A stretch of DNA of 64,000 nt, taken from NCBI RefSeq assembly GCF_965221685.1, contig NZ_OZ244907.1. One strand, written 5' to 3'. The stretch is from Palauibacter sp022826685. GTDB taxonomy: Bacteria > Gemmatimonadota > Gemmatimonadetes > Palauibacterales > Palauibacteraceae. A program made the position numbers and the translations under genes. Shown here piece after piece: positions 42,621-51,819 of the stretch. How positions within the stretch are numbered: position 1 is the stretch's first letter; the number at the start of each line of letters is the position of its first letter. A model generated the notes under the pieces. It did not search any database and was not told where the DNA came from. It was given only the letters and a program-made list of their open reading frames with translations.

Positions 42621-43856
42621 CTACTCGTGTCCCTGGTCCGTACCGATCACGGACTCGGCCGCCAGCCTGGAGACTTCCGCGTCGGAGAGTTCGAGCACGT
42701 CGGTCAGGATCTGTCTCGTGTCGCGGCCCAGGGTCGGCGCGGGGTTCAGCGGGACGTCGGGGGCGTCTGAGGTGAGGAGCGGCGTGCGGACGAACTGGAG
42801 TTCGCCGAGTCCGTCGTAGTCCACGGTGACCCGCACCCCGCGCGCCTCGAGTTGTGGACACTCGAGCAGGTCGTCGGAGGTCTGCACGGGACCGGCGGGG
42901 ACGCCCACCTCCTGGAGCCGCCGTACGGCCTCGTCGCGCGTCAGTTCGGCGAACACGGGCCGGACGACCTCGTCGAGGAGCGCCCTGTGCTCGGTGCGCA
43001 GGTCGGGGGAGGCCAGACGGGGGTCGTCCAGCAGGTCGGGGCGTTCCAGCATGCGGCAGAAGCGGCGCCACATGATGTCGTCCGGAATCGTGAAGGCCAC
43101 ATAACCGTCGCTCACGGGCATTGGCCCGCGCGGATAGAAGCCGGGCGGATCCCCCCGCTTCGGCCTCGCCCCCGTGTTGGCCGAGAGCGAGACCATGCGC
43201 TCGTTCAGTGACAGCACGCCGTCGTACATCGCCGAATCCACGAACTGGCCCGTCCCCGTCACCGTGCGCCGGTAGAGGGCCATCGAGATGCCGTGCGCCG
43301 CGGCCATCCCGGCGTAGAGATCCGGCATCCCGTAGATCGAGGGGGACGGCGGCTTATCGGCGAAGCCGATCATGTGCATGACGCCGCCCATCGCCTCCGC
43401 CACGACGTCGAACGACGGCCAGCTCCCGTACGGCCCCTCCCGCCCCGGCAGCCGCCCGAAGCCCGACACCGCCGCGTAGATCAGTCCCGGGTTCAGTTCC
43501 GAGAGCGCCTCGTAGCCTAGACCCATCCGGTCGACGGACCCCGGCCGCAGGTTCTCGACCACGACATCGGACTTCGCCACCAGGGACCGGTAGAGGTCGC
43601 GCCCCTCATCGCTCTTGAGGTTGAGCGCGAGCGATTTCTTGTTCCGGTTGTAGGCCATGAACCCGACGCCCATGCGGACGCCGTTCCGCTCGACGAAAGG
43701 AGGGATGGAGCGGCGCGGATCCCCCGCGCCCGGACGCTCGATCTTGATGACTTCGGCCCCCGCGTCGGCGAGCAGCAGCGAGCAGTAGGGGGCGGACATG
43801 TATTGCTCGAGCGCGACCACGCGCACGCCCGCCAGCGGCCGACCGGAGTCGGTCAT
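42621..43856 (-). CDS. class III CoA-transferase (CaiB/BaiF family)
   Basis: A 411-residue protein of standard family length. PLAGVRVVALEQYMSAPYCS, AEVIKIERPGAGDPRR, VVVENLRPGSVDRMGLGYE and the catalytic region YGMPDLYAGMAAAHG, with Asp near residue 179 as the CoA-thioester-bearing residue, are all typical. It moves CoA between organic acids in the cytoplasm; the acid cannot be inferred, and no adjacent acyl-CoA dehydrogenase or hydratase gives a hint. Convergent with the M24 peptidase gene. Confidence 0.9.
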   Translation of the reverse strand: MTDSGRPLAGVRVVALEQYMSAPYCSLLLADAGAEVIKIERPGAGDPRRSIPPFVERNGVRMGVGFMAYNRNKKSLALNLKSDEGRDLYRSLVAKSDVVVENLRPGSVDRMGLGYEALSELNPGLIYAAVSGFGRLPGREGPYGSWPSFDVVAEAMGGVMHMIGFADKPPSPSIYGMPDLYAGMAAAHGISMALYRRTVTGTGQFVDSAMYDGVLSLNERMVSLSANTGARPKRGDPPGFYPRGPMPVSDGYVAFTIPDDIMWRRFCRMLERPDLLDDPRLASPDLRTEHRALLDEVVRPVFAELTRDEAVRRLQEVGVPAGPVQTSDDLLECPQLEARGVRVTVDYDGLGELQFVRTPLLTSDAPDVPLNPAPTLGRDTRQILTDVLELSDAEVSRLAAESVIGTDQGHE

Positions 43857-43913
43857 GGGTGGATCTCCCGGGTTCGAGGGGTCAAGTCTGGGTCCGGCGA
43901 GCGGCCCGAGGGG

Positions 43914-45962
43914 TCAGCTCGTCGCCGCCACGGTGCGATACTTGTCGAACCACGCCACGATGTTCGCGATCTTGGCCATGAGTTGGCTCGGGCGGCGGCT
44001 CATGTCGTGCGAGGCCCCCGGCAGCCGGATCACGGCCGTGTCGATCCCGCGCAGCTTCAGCGCGTGGAACATCTGGTACGACTCCGAGAGCGGCGTCCGC
44101 AGATCCTCCTCTCCCGTGATGATCATCGTGGGCGTCGTCACGTTCCCCACCAGGGAAATCGGGGAAAATTCCCAGTACGCGTCCGGGTTCTCCCACGGAA
44201 GCCCCTCGTAGCGGCTGTGGTAGTAGCCGTACCAGTTGTCCGCGGTGAGCGTCTTGCTGATCCAGTTGACGACGGGTTTCTGGGACACCGCGGCGCGGAA
44301 GCGGTCCGTCTTGCCGACGATCCAGGCCGTCATGATGCCGCCGGCGCTCCCTCCGGTGACGAAGAGGTTGTCCTCGTCGATGTACCCGTGATCGATCACG
44401 GCATCGACCCCGGAGATGAGATCGTCGTAGTCCTGCCCCGGATAGTTGTGATAGAGGAGGTCCGCGAACTCCTCGCCGTAGCTCGTGCTCCCGCGGGGGT
44501 TCGCGTAGAGAACGACGTAGCCGGCCGCGGCGAGAAGCTGCATCTCGGCCGAGAAGCGGTCGCCGTAGTTCGAGACGGGTCCGCCGTGAATTTCGAGGAT
44601 GAGGGGATAGCGCCGGTCCGGGTCGAAATCGGGCGGCTTCACGATCCACCCCTGGACCGGACGCCCGTCGAACGAGGAATCCCACCAGATCTCCTCGACC
44701 TCGCCGAGCTGACGGTTCGCGAGCAGGTCCTCGTTGAGCGACGTGATGCGGCGCACATCTCCGCCTCTCGAGCCTACGGCGACCTCGCCCGGGGATTCGG
44801 GACGCGTCTGGTTGAGCGCGAAACTCCCGTCGTTGGCCACGCTGAAGGAGCCGCCGCCGTAGGGACGCCCGTAGGATGTGCCTCCCAGATCCTCCGCCAG
44901 CACTTCGAGATCGCCGGCGAGCGTGGCGAAGCCGACCTTCGAGTTCCCCTCGTCGTCGTACTGGAAGTAGATCCCGCTCCCGTCGGAAGCCCACGCCGGG
45001 TTGGACACGCTGCGGTCGAGATCGCCCGTGAGGACGCGCTGCCCGCTCCCATCCAGGTTCATCACCTGCAGCTGGCTCACCTGGTAGGTGCGCGTGCGGT
45101 CCTCGTAACCGACGAACGCGATCTGCCGTCCGTTGGGAGAGACGGCCGGACTCCGGTCGGGTCCGGGGCGGTCCGTGAGGGGGCGCACTTCCCCGGTGGC
45201 GACCGAGACGACGTAGAGTTCGGAGTTCCGGTAATCGTGGATCCAGTCCTCGTTCCGGTTCGACGAGAAGACGAGGTGCTGACCGTCGGGGGTCCAGGCG
45301 GCGGGGCTCTGGTGCTGGAAATCGCCCGACGTGACCTGCGTCGGTGTCCCGCCCTCGACCGGAACGATGAAGATGTGATCGAAGCCGAAGTCGAGATAGC
45401 CGACGCCGTCCTGCCGGTTCTTGAAGCGGTCCTCCATGATGGGAGGATCGGCCCACTCCGCCCCGGCGGGCGGCTTCGGCGGCGGAGCGAGGCTCGGCGG
45501 CGGATAGGGAACGAGCTTGTTGAACGCGATGTAGCGCCCGTCCGGCGACCAGCGGAGCCCGCGGGGCGATTCAAGGAGCTGCGTGAGCGTCGCCTCCTCG
45601 CCCGTGTCCATCCAGCGCACGTGGATCTGGCCGTCGTCCGTGTACGCGATGCGGCTTCCGTCGGGCGACCACCGCGGGGACCCGCCCACGCCGACCCGCC
45701 GGTGATCCGATCCGTCGGCGTTCATGATCCACAGCTCGGACTTCTTCGTGTCCCGCATGATGTCCATCGACGTGCGGACGTAGACGACCTGACTGCCGTC
45801 GGGCGAGATCCGGGGATCCGCGGCGTATTCGAGTTCGAACACGTCCATCGGCTCGAACGGGCCCTGCGCGGCCAGCGAATCCACGGTCAGCGCGCCCGAA
45901 GCGGCGAACAGGGCCAGGACGAACTTCAGCAACCCCACGTTGAAACGACCTTCTTCACGCAT
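43914..45962 (-). CDS. exported S9 family peptidase (acylaminoacyl-peptidase/DPP-like)
   Basis: A 682-residue protein with a signal peptide (LLKFVLALFAASGALTVDSL, cleavage near AAQG). A TolB-like propeller (PRISPDGSQVVYVR and similar repeats) precedes a hydrolase domain with Ser in FVTGGSAGGIMTAW (residue 539), Asp in GEEDLRTPLSES and His in PGASHDMSRRP. The ATG at 45962 was chosen because it starts directly before the signal peptide; the longer frame adds 36 residues with no export features. Head-to-head with a D-aminoacylase-like gene across 137 bases. Confidence 0.9.
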   Translation of the reverse strand: MREEGRFNVGLLKFVLALFAASGALTVDSLAAQGPFEPMDVFELEYAADPRISPDGSQVVYVRTSMDIMRDTKKSELWIMNADGSDHRRVGVGGSPRWSPDGSRIAYTDDGQIHVRWMDTGEEATLTQLLESPRGLRWSPDGRYIAFNKLVPYPPPSLAPPPKPPAGAEWADPPIMEDRFKNRQDGVGYLDFGFDHIFIVPVEGGTPTQVTSGDFQHQSPAAWTPDGQHLVFSSNRNEDWIHDYRNSELYVVSVATGEVRPLTDRPGPDRSPAVSPNGRQIAFVGYEDRTRTYQVSQLQVMNLDGSGQRVLTGDLDRSVSNPAWASDGSGIYFQYDDEGNSKVGFATLAGDLEVLAEDLGGTSYGRPYGGGSFSVANDGSFALNQTRPESPGEVAVGSRGGDVRRITSLNEDLLANRQLGEVEEIWWDSSFDGRPVQGWIVKPPDFDPDRRYPLILEIHGGPVSNYGDRFSAEMQLLAAAGYVVLYANPRGSTSYGEEFADLLYHNYPGQDYDDLISGVDAVIDHGYIDEDNLFVTGGSAGGIMTAWIVGKTDRFRAAVSQKPVVNWISKTLTADNWYGYYHSRYEGLPWENPDAYWEFSPISLVGNVTTPTMIITGEEDLRTPLSESYQMFHALKLRGIDTAVIRLPGASHDMSRRPSQLMAKIANIVAWFDKYRTVAATS

Positions 45963-46099
45963 CTCTCGACTCCCGGGATCGGACGGTGACAGGGCCCGAA
46001 ACATATCTCCCCGATTCGACCTGTGGGCAACCGTTGCGTTATCGTTCGCCTTGTCAGGATCCGCCGCCAACGTTGCGCCATCCTCCCGGGGTGATTGAC

Positions 46100-47839
46100 A
46101 TGATTCGGTTTACCGCACGATGCGCCGCCCTTGTGACCACGAGCGCCGTCCTCGCGTCGGGCGCCCTCCCGCTCCGGCTTTCCGGTCAGGACTACGACCT
46201 CCTCATCCGGAACGGGCGTGTGGTCGACGGCACGGGGAACCCGTGGTTCGCGGCGGACATCGCCATCGACGGCGACCGGATCGTCCGGATCGGAAGTCTC
46301 GGCGACGCGACGGCGCGGCGGGTCGTGGATGCGGCGGGAATGTACGTGTCGCCAGGCTTCATCGACCTGCACTCACACGCCGACCGGGCCATGACATCCG
46401 GGAACCTGGAGGCGCGGCGGGCGAAGAGCCTGAACAGCCAGGGCCTCACGACGGTGATCGGCGGGCCCGACGGCCGCAATCAGGGATGGCCCATCAGCGC
46501 CGAGATCGCGGCGCTCCGGGAGATGGGACAAGCGCTGAACTTCGTCCCCATGGTCGGCCACAGCACGGTGCGGGCCGTGGTGATGGGCGACGACTACGAG
46601 CGCCCGGCGACGGAGGAGGAGATCGCCCGCATGCAGGCGCTCGTGCGCGAGGGAATGGAGGCGGGCGCCTGGGGACTGGGAGCCGGCGTCGAGTACCGCC
46701 CCGCCCGCTTCAGCACGCCCGAGGAGATCTTCGCGCTGGCCAGGGCCGTGGCTCCCTACGATGGGTTTTACGTCGCGCACCAGCGGAGCGAGGCGGCGAT
46801 GCCGCTGTGGGAGCTGCCGAGCGCTGTGAACGAATGGCCCGTCGATGGAAACCAGGGGCTGGCGGAGACCGTGAACGTCGCCCGCGAGACGGGGATCCGC
46901 GTCGTGGCGAGCCACCACAAGGCGCGGGGCCGCTCCAGCTTCGGCCGTTCCGGGCAGGATACGCTGGTCGTGAACCGGGCGCGGGCGGAGGGGCTCGAGA
47001 TCTACCTCGATGTCTACCCGTACGAGACGTTCGGCGGGGGCGCGCGACCCATGATCCCGCGCTGGAGTCTCGTGCACGACACGGTTGACACGAGCGGCGG
47101 CAGGGACAGCCCCGTCTACAGTGGCGAGGGGATCTTCGACGATGCCCGGGCGCACCTCGAACGCCGCTGGGCGGACCCTGAACTCCGGGCTCTCGTCGCC
47201 CGCGACATCGAGTGGATCGTCGACCACAACGGGGGTCCGGACCGCGTGGTCGTGGTGGGGTATCCCGATTCGACGTACGTCGGCCGGACGCTGGAGGAGC
47301 TGGGTCGACGCATGGGCGTGACCTACCAGGAGGTCGTCGTGCACATGGCGCTGGAGGGATACCCCGACGTCCTCGGCGGGGCCTGGACGCGGGGCTACGG
47401 GATTCACGACGCGGACATCATCAATTACTACCGGCAGGACTACACGGCGACGGCCTCCGACGCGGCCGTGAGCGGCGTCAAGGGCGTGCCGCAGTTCGCC
47501 TCGCGGCCCGGGGCGCACCCCCGCCATTTCGGCGCCTTCACGCGCAAGATCGCCCGTTACGTGAAAGACCTGAAGGCGATCACGCTCCCCTTCGCGATCC
47601 GCTCGATGACGGGGCTGCCGGCACGGATCATCGGACTCGAGGACCGCGGCTTCCTGCGGGAAGGCTACAAGGCTGACCTCGTCGTGTTCGACCTCGAGCG
47701 TCTCCGGGACCGGGCCACCGTGCTCGAACCGGACCTCTTCAGCGAGGGGGTCGACTACGTGATGGTGAACGGCGTGTTCACGATCGACGAAGGCGAGTTC
47801 ACCGATGCGCTCCCCGGGGAGGTCATCCTCCGGCCCTGA
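46100..47839 (+). CDS. exported N-acyl-D-amino-acid deacylase-like amidohydrolase
   Basis: A 579-residue protein with a signal peptide (CAALVTTSAVLASGALPLRL). YDLLIRNGRVVDGTGNPWFA and GFIDLHSHAD (HxH at residues 91-93), VVASHHKARGRSSFGR, and AVSGVKGVPQFASRPGAHPR with HFGAFTRKIARYV match the D-aminoacylase group. The final strand is GYKADLVVFDLERLRDRAT. It would remove acyl groups from N-acyl-D-amino acids or act on related exported substrates. Its divergent neighbour is an S9 peptidase, which fits joint use of modified peptides. Confidence 0.87.
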   Translation: MIRFTARCAALVTTSAVLASGALPLRLSGQDYDLLIRNGRVVDGTGNPWFAADIAIDGDRIVRIGSLGDATARRVVDAAGMYVSPGFIDLHSHADRAMTSGNLEARRAKSLNSQGLTTVIGGPDGRNQGWPISAEIAALREMGQALNFVPMVGHSTVRAVVMGDDYERPATEEEIARMQALVREGMEAGAWGLGAGVEYRPARFSTPEEIFALARAVAPYDGFYVAHQRSEAAMPLWELPSAVNEWPVDGNQGLAETVNVARETGIRVVASHHKARGRSSFGRSGQDTLVVNRARAEGLEIYLDVYPYETFGGGARPMIPRWSLVHDTVDTSGGRDSPVYSGEGIFDDARAHLERRWADPELRALVARDIEWIVDHNGGPDRVVVVGYPDSTYVGRTLEELGRRMGVTYQEVVVHMALEGYPDVLGGAWTRGYGIHDADIINYYRQDYTATASDAAVSGVKGVPQFASRPGAHPRHFGAFTRKIARYVKDLKAITLPFAIRSMTGLPARIIGLEDRGFLREGYKADLVVFDLERLRDRATVLEPDLFSEGVDYVMVNGVFTIDEGEFTDALPGEVILRP

Positions 47840-47920
47840 GCCCGCGGCCCGTGTCGCGTTCGCGGGTTTCCGGGCTATTGTTTCCGCTCGATTAGGCAAC
47901 CGTCAGATCGGGAGAGCCTT

Positions 47921-50050
47921 ATGCGCACGCGACTCCACGCCCTGCTGCTCCTCCTTCCGGCCGCCGCCTGCACCGCGGACGCGCCGCCGCCCGAACCGGC
48001 GAGCATCCAGAGCGCCGACGACGTGACCGACGCGGTGCTCGAAGCCGCGCGCCCCGACGGCAACTGGCTCACCTACGGCGGCAACTACGCGGAAGACCGC
48101 TTCAGCACGCTCGGGGAGATCACGCGGGACAACGTCGACCAGCTCGGCCTCGCGTGGACGTACGACATCGAGCTGCGGGGCGGCGTCGAGGCCACGCCGC
48201 TCGTCGTCGGCAACATCATGTACATCAGCTCACCGTGGAGCGTCGTGCACGCCATCGACACGCGGACGGGCGAGCGTCTCTGGCGCCACGACCCTGGGGT
48301 CCCCCGCATCCGCGGACGGCTGGCCTGTTGCGGTGTCGTGAACCGCGGCGTCGCGCTCTACGAGGGCAAGGTGATCGTGGGCACGATCGATGGCCGGCTC
48401 ATCGCCCTCGACGCCGAGAGCGGCGACGTCGTCTGGGAGGCGCTCACCATCGACCCGAACGAGGCCTACACGATCACGGGCGCGGTCCGCATCGTGCAGG
48501 GTCTCGCGATCATCGGAAACGGGGGAGCGGAGTACGGCGTCCGGGGTTACGTGTCGGCCTACGACGCGGACAACGGCGAACTCGTGTGGCGCACCTACAC
48601 GGTGCCCGGCAACCCGGCCGACGGCTTCGAGTCCGAAGCGCTGGAGATGGCGGCGGAGACGTGGAACGGCGAGTGGTGGGTCGCGGGAGGCGGCGGCACG
48701 GCGTGGGATTCGATCATCTACGACCCCGACCTCGACCTCGTCTACGTGGGGACCGGCAACGGTTCCCCCTGGTCCCGGCACCTGCGGAGCCCCGGCGGCG
48801 GCGACAACCTCTTCCTGGCCTCGATCCTCGCATTGCGTCCACAGACCGGCGAATACGTGTGGCACTTTCAGACGACGCCCGGCGACCACTGGGACTACAC
48901 GGCCGTCCAGCCGATGACGCTGGCGGACCTCGAGTTCGACGGACGCATGCGGCGCGTGATCATGCAGGCGCCGAAGAACGGCTTCTTCTACGTCCTCGAC
49001 GCGGAGACGGGCGAGTTCCTCTCCGGCCAGGAATACATCGTGCAGAACTGGGCGGAGGGACTCGATCTCGAGACGGGTCGCCCGACGGACCGCCCGGAGG
49101 CCGTACACGCCGAAGTGTGGACCCTCATTACGCCGGCCGCCCTCGGGGGCCACAACTGGCAGCCGCAGTCGTTCAACCCGGAGACGGGGTTGATGTACCT
49201 GCCGATCCAGGAGGGGTGGGTCGAGCGCAGCGAGCCGCCGGACTGGGTGTACACGGACCTCGAGATCGAGGACCACAGCTTCGGGCCCCGCGTGAACAAC
49301 GTCGGCCACGAGAGTCGGTACGGAGCGCGGGACGACGCCGGCTTCCTCGTCGCCTGGGATCCGCAGGCGCAGGAGGCCCGGTGGACCGTCCCCCTCCTCG
49401 GTTACTGGAACGGCGGCACGATGACGACGACGACCGGACTCGTGTTCCAGGGCGGTGGCGATGGCCGCTTCGTCGCTTACGACGCGGAGAACGGCGACCA
49501 GCTCTGGCAGGTCTCGACGGGCCTCGGCATCCTCGGCGGCCCCGTCACATATCTCGTCGACGGGCGCCAGCACGTGACCGTGGCCGCCGGCTGGGGCGGC
49601 TCGCGCGGCCGCAGCGGCGCGCCCTACGGCGAGGCCGCCAACTACGAGCAGCGGGGCCGCGTCTTCACCTTCGTGCTCGGCGGCACCGGCGAGATGCCGG
49701 AACCCCGCCGGAAGCGGCCGGTCAGCGTGCCGGCCGTCGCCGCCGATCTGCCCGCAGACGAAACCTCGCTCGCGAGTGGGGAGGAACTCTACCGGCAATA
49801 CTGCCGGCACTGTCACGGGACGGGCGGCGGCTCGGAGGGCGCGATGCCGAACCTGCAGCGCGCGACGGACATCGTGCACCGGAACTTCGAGGACATCGTC
49901 CTCGGCGGGAGCCGGGAGCCGCAGGGGATGCCGTCGTACGAGGGCTTGATCGACGCCGAGCAGTTGCGGCTGATCCAGGCCTACGTTGTTTCGCAGGCGC
50001 GGGAAACGCTCGCCGACGCCGAGGAAGAGGAGGCGGGCGGCGCGAACTGA
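47921..50050 (+). CDS. PQQ-dependent quinohaemoprotein dehydrogenase (lipoprotein)
   Basis: A 709-residue protein. The lipobox LPAAAC lies at residues 12-17. The eight-bladed PQQ propeller has GNWLTYGGNYAEDRFSTL, the vicinal Cys pair at residues 136-137 (LACCGV), the Ca/PQQ region VGTGNGSPW, TTPGDHWDYTAVQ and the terminal blade. A haem c site YCRHCHGTGG at residues 628-632 in a C-terminal cytochrome domain makes it a quinohaemoprotein. It oxidises alcohols or related substrates in the periplasm. No PQQ synthesis genes are in the window. An exported RidA follows after 40 bases. Confidence 0.92.
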   Translation: MRTRLHALLLLLPAAACTADAPPPEPASIQSADDVTDAVLEAARPDGNWLTYGGNYAEDRFSTLGEITRDNVDQLGLAWTYDIELRGGVEATPLVVGNIMYISSPWSVVHAIDTRTGERLWRHDPGVPRIRGRLACCGVVNRGVALYEGKVIVGTIDGRLIALDAESGDVVWEALTIDPNEAYTITGAVRIVQGLAIIGNGGAEYGVRGYVSAYDADNGELVWRTYTVPGNPADGFESEALEMAAETWNGEWWVAGGGGTAWDSIIYDPDLDLVYVGTGNGSPWSRHLRSPGGGDNLFLASILALRPQTGEYVWHFQTTPGDHWDYTAVQPMTLADLEFDGRMRRVIMQAPKNGFFYVLDAETGEFLSGQEYIVQNWAEGLDLETGRPTDRPEAVHAEVWTLITPAALGGHNWQPQSFNPETGLMYLPIQEGWVERSEPPDWVYTDLEIEDHSFGPRVNNVGHESRYGARDDAGFLVAWDPQAQEARWTVPLLGYWNGGTMTTTTGLVFQGGGDGRFVAYDAENGDQLWQVSTGLGILGGPVTYLVDGRQHVTVAAGWGGSRGRSGAPYGEAANYEQRGRVFTFVLGGTGEMPEPRRKRPVSVPAVAADLPADETSLASGEELYRQYCRHCHGTGGGSEGAMPNLQRATDIVHRNFEDIVLGGSREPQGMPSYEGLIDAEQLRLIQAYVVSQARETLADAEEEEAGGAN

Positions 50051-50090
50051 GCGTCACAGTCGAACTACAGCCAACGAGAGGAACCCACCG

Positions 50091-50537
50091 ATGAAGCGCT
50101 TCATCCTGATCTCACTTCTTGCCACTGGAGGTTTCGCGGCCATGGCTCCCGATCTCTCGGCCCAGCGTGAGTACATCAATCCGCGGCACGCGAGCGAAGA
50201 AGGCGTCCTGCCCTTCAGCGGCGCCGTCTGGGTCGACGACCTGCTCTTCGTATCCGGGTCGCTCGGACTCGTCGATGGCCGTCCGCCGAACGACGCAGCG
50301 GAGGAGGCTCGGCTCGTCATGGAGGCGATCAAGAGCACGGTGGAGGAAGCGGGGATCACAATGGACGACCTCGTCTCCGTGCAGGTGTTCTGCTCGAACG
50401 TCGATCTCTACGACGTCTTCAACGAGGTCTACCGGACCTACTTCACGGAGAACTTCCCCGCGCGCGCCTTCCTCGGCTCGGGCCCGCTTCTGTTCGGAGC
50501 GCGGTTCGAGGTGATGGCGATCGGCTCGCGCAACTGA
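50091..50537 (+). CDS. exported RidA-family protein
   Basis: A 148-residue protein. A signal peptide (MKRFILISLLATGGFAAMAP, cleavage near LSAQR) precedes a full RidA domain with LLFVSGSLGLVDG and FPARAFLGSGPLLFGARFEV, where the Arg of PAR is the conserved active-site residue. RidA proteins hydrolyse reactive enamine/imine intermediates, normally in the cytoplasm; export is unusual. It follows the PQQ dehydrogenase by 40 bases and probably shares its transcript. GAGAGG precedes the ATG. Confidence 0.85.
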   Translation: MKRFILISLLATGGFAAMAPDLSAQREYINPRHASEEGVLPFSGAVWVDDLLFVSGSLGLVDGRPPNDAAEEARLVMEAIKSTVEEAGITMDDLVSVQVFCSNVDLYDVFNEVYRTYFTENFPARAFLGSGPLLFGARFEVMAIGSRN

Positions 50538-50565
50538 GTCGGGGCAGCTGAACCGGGGGCGGGAT

Positions 50566-51459
50566 CTGGTCACCGAGGCGGGGCCCGTTCGAGGGCCCCG
50601 CCCCGATCTCGCCGACGCGCTGGAGCGGGGGGAGATCGTCCTCTTCCCCGTCTGTCCGGTGAAACTCCCGCCGGATCGCGACTTGGACCGACTGCGTCGG
50701 GAACTCCCCCGCCAGTTGAAGGCAAAGAACGTCAGCTACCACCCGGAGAGCGGGCGTCTTCGCGGTGTAAGGGGACACGAAGGGCTGCGCGACGCCGTTC
50801 TCGACACCCTCACCGCGCACGGCGCCCGGGTTCGCGCCCTCCTTCGGGAGTGCCTGCCCACCCTCACCGAGGGATGGACGGTGGGGACGACGAGCTTCCG
50901 CCCGATCCAGGAGCGAGGCCGCGGACTCTCCGCACACGCGAGCAACGAGCTGATCCACTTCGACGCCGGCGCCTACGGGGCGACCGACGGAGACCGCATC
51001 CTCCGCTTCTTCGTCAACGTGAACCCGGACGAGGACCGCGTGTGGTGCACGAAGGGGACGTTCCCCGACGTCTTCGCGCGCTACGGGGCCGAGGCGGGCG
51101 TGGCGGACGCCGGCTCGCTCGAGAGGGGCCCCGTCGGCCGTCTCCGCGGGCGCCTGCTGCGGGGGATCGCGAAGGCGGGGCTGGGCGAGGCGGTGCTCGC
51201 GGACTCCAGTCCGTACGACCGTCTCATGCGACGCTTCCACAACTACATGAAGGACACGCCGTCCTTCCAGGAGCGGGACGAGGCGTGGCGGGAGATCCGC
51301 TTCCCGCCGTTCTCCGCATGGATGGTCCTCACCGACATGGTGAGCCACGCAAGCGTGTCAGGTCAGCACGCCCTCGTCGACACCTTCATCCTCCGGCTCG
51401 CCGCCTGCCGGCGCCCGGAACTCGCCCCCATCAACATCCTGCGGCAACCGGAGGACTGA
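50566..51459 (+). CDS. kdoO: Kdo hydroxylase family protein (Fe(II)-dependent), start uncertain
   Basis: About 297 residues. The HxD iron site lies in HASNELIHFDAGAYGATDGD with RILRFFVNVNPDEDRVW after it, and a distal His in MVSHASVSGQHALVDTF, matching Kdo 3-hydroxylases that convert Kdo to Ko in lipopolysaccharide. The only canonical start, GTG 50659, would remove ADALERGEIVLFPVCPVKL, which matches the family's N-terminal strand. The frame is open from 50515 without ATG, GTG or TTG. CTG 50566, with GGGGGCGGG before it, is the guess here; CTG 50548 or 50620 are alternatives. Confidence 0.7.
   Translation: MVTEAGPVRGPRPDLADALERGEIVLFPVCPVKLPPDRDLDRLRRELPRQLKAKNVSYHPESGRLRGVRGHEGLRDAVLDTLTAHGARVRALLRECLPTLTEGWTVGTTSFRPIQERGRGLSAHASNELIHFDAGAYGATDGDRILRFFVNVNPDEDRVWCTKGTFPDVFARYGAEAGVADAGSLERGPVGRLRGRLLRGIAKAGLGEAVLADSSPYDRLMRRFHNYMKDTPSFQERDEAWREIRFPPFSAWMVLTDMVSHASVSGQHALVDTFILRLAACRRPELAPINILRQPED
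50577..50602 (+). terminator. strong GC hairpin after ridA
   Basis: GGCGGGGCCC and GGGCCCCGCC form a perfect 10-bp stem with loop GTTCGA, 39 bases after the ridA stop. No T-run follows. It could be a terminator or attenuator, or a structure inside the start of the Kdo hydroxylase frame, where it would affect translation initiation. Confidence 0.45.
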
Positions 51460-51468
51460 CGATGGGAC

Positions 51469-51783
51469 TCAGTTGGTCTTCGGGGTTTTGCGACGACGCG
51501 TGAACCCCTCGAACAACCCCTCCTGGCGTGTGATGCGCCCAGCGAGTTCGCCCATTTCCCGCGCCATCCGCTCGCGTAGCTCGCCTATCTCACGCGTCAC
51601 ATGCTCGCGGAGTTCACCCATCTCCCGTGCCATCTGCTCACGCAGGGTTGCAACCTCGCCGCGCAGATCGCTCACGTCCCGGGCGACCACGGTCAGGTCG
51701 CGGCGCATCGCCCGCTGCCCCGGCAACAGGGCAACCGCAAGCGCAACGCCCACCCCGATGATCGTCCACATCTCAGCCGTCAT
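51469..51783 (-). CDS. small membrane protein with hendecad coiled-coil repeats
   Basis: A 104-residue protein. A single N-terminal membrane segment (MWTIIGVGVALAVALLPGQ) is followed by a long charged helix with three 11-residue repeats of the type MAREMGELREH / VTREIGELRER / MAREMGELAGR, then a basic tail TRRRKTPKTN. The ATG at 51783 is eight bases after GGAGG; the GTG at 51792 is too close. Similar in plan, not in sequence detail, to the small protein at 26167. Function unknown; the repeats suggest oligomerisation. Confidence 0.7.
   Translation of the reverse strand: MTAEMWTIIGVGVALAVALLPGQRAMRRDLTVVARDVSDLRGEVATLREQMAREMGELREHVTREIGELRERMAREMGELAGRITRQEGLFEGFTRRRKTPKTN
51545..51643 (-). 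repeat. three tandem 33-bp repeats within the coiled-coil gene
   Basis: Units 51545-51577, 51578-51610 and 51611-51643 are imperfect copies of one 33-base unit, each encoding 11 residues of the coiled coil. The divergence between copies is mostly at third positions, consistent with an old duplication kept under protein selection. Confidence 0.8.
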
Positions 51784-51819
51784 CCCACGCACCTCCGTTT
51801 CGTCTTGGAACCTAACGCC

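Noticed and set aside
43803..45989. 728-codon rightward open frame opposite the S9 peptidase
   Set aside because: It mirrors the peptidase gene in the antisense strand, with the low-complexity composition typical of high-GC shadows; the peptidase frame has signal, propeller and catalytic triad.
47839..47876. AGCCCG/CGGGCT inverted repeat before the PQQ dehydrogenase gene
   Set aside because: The loop is long and competing pairings exist; too weak to call a terminator or riboswitch.
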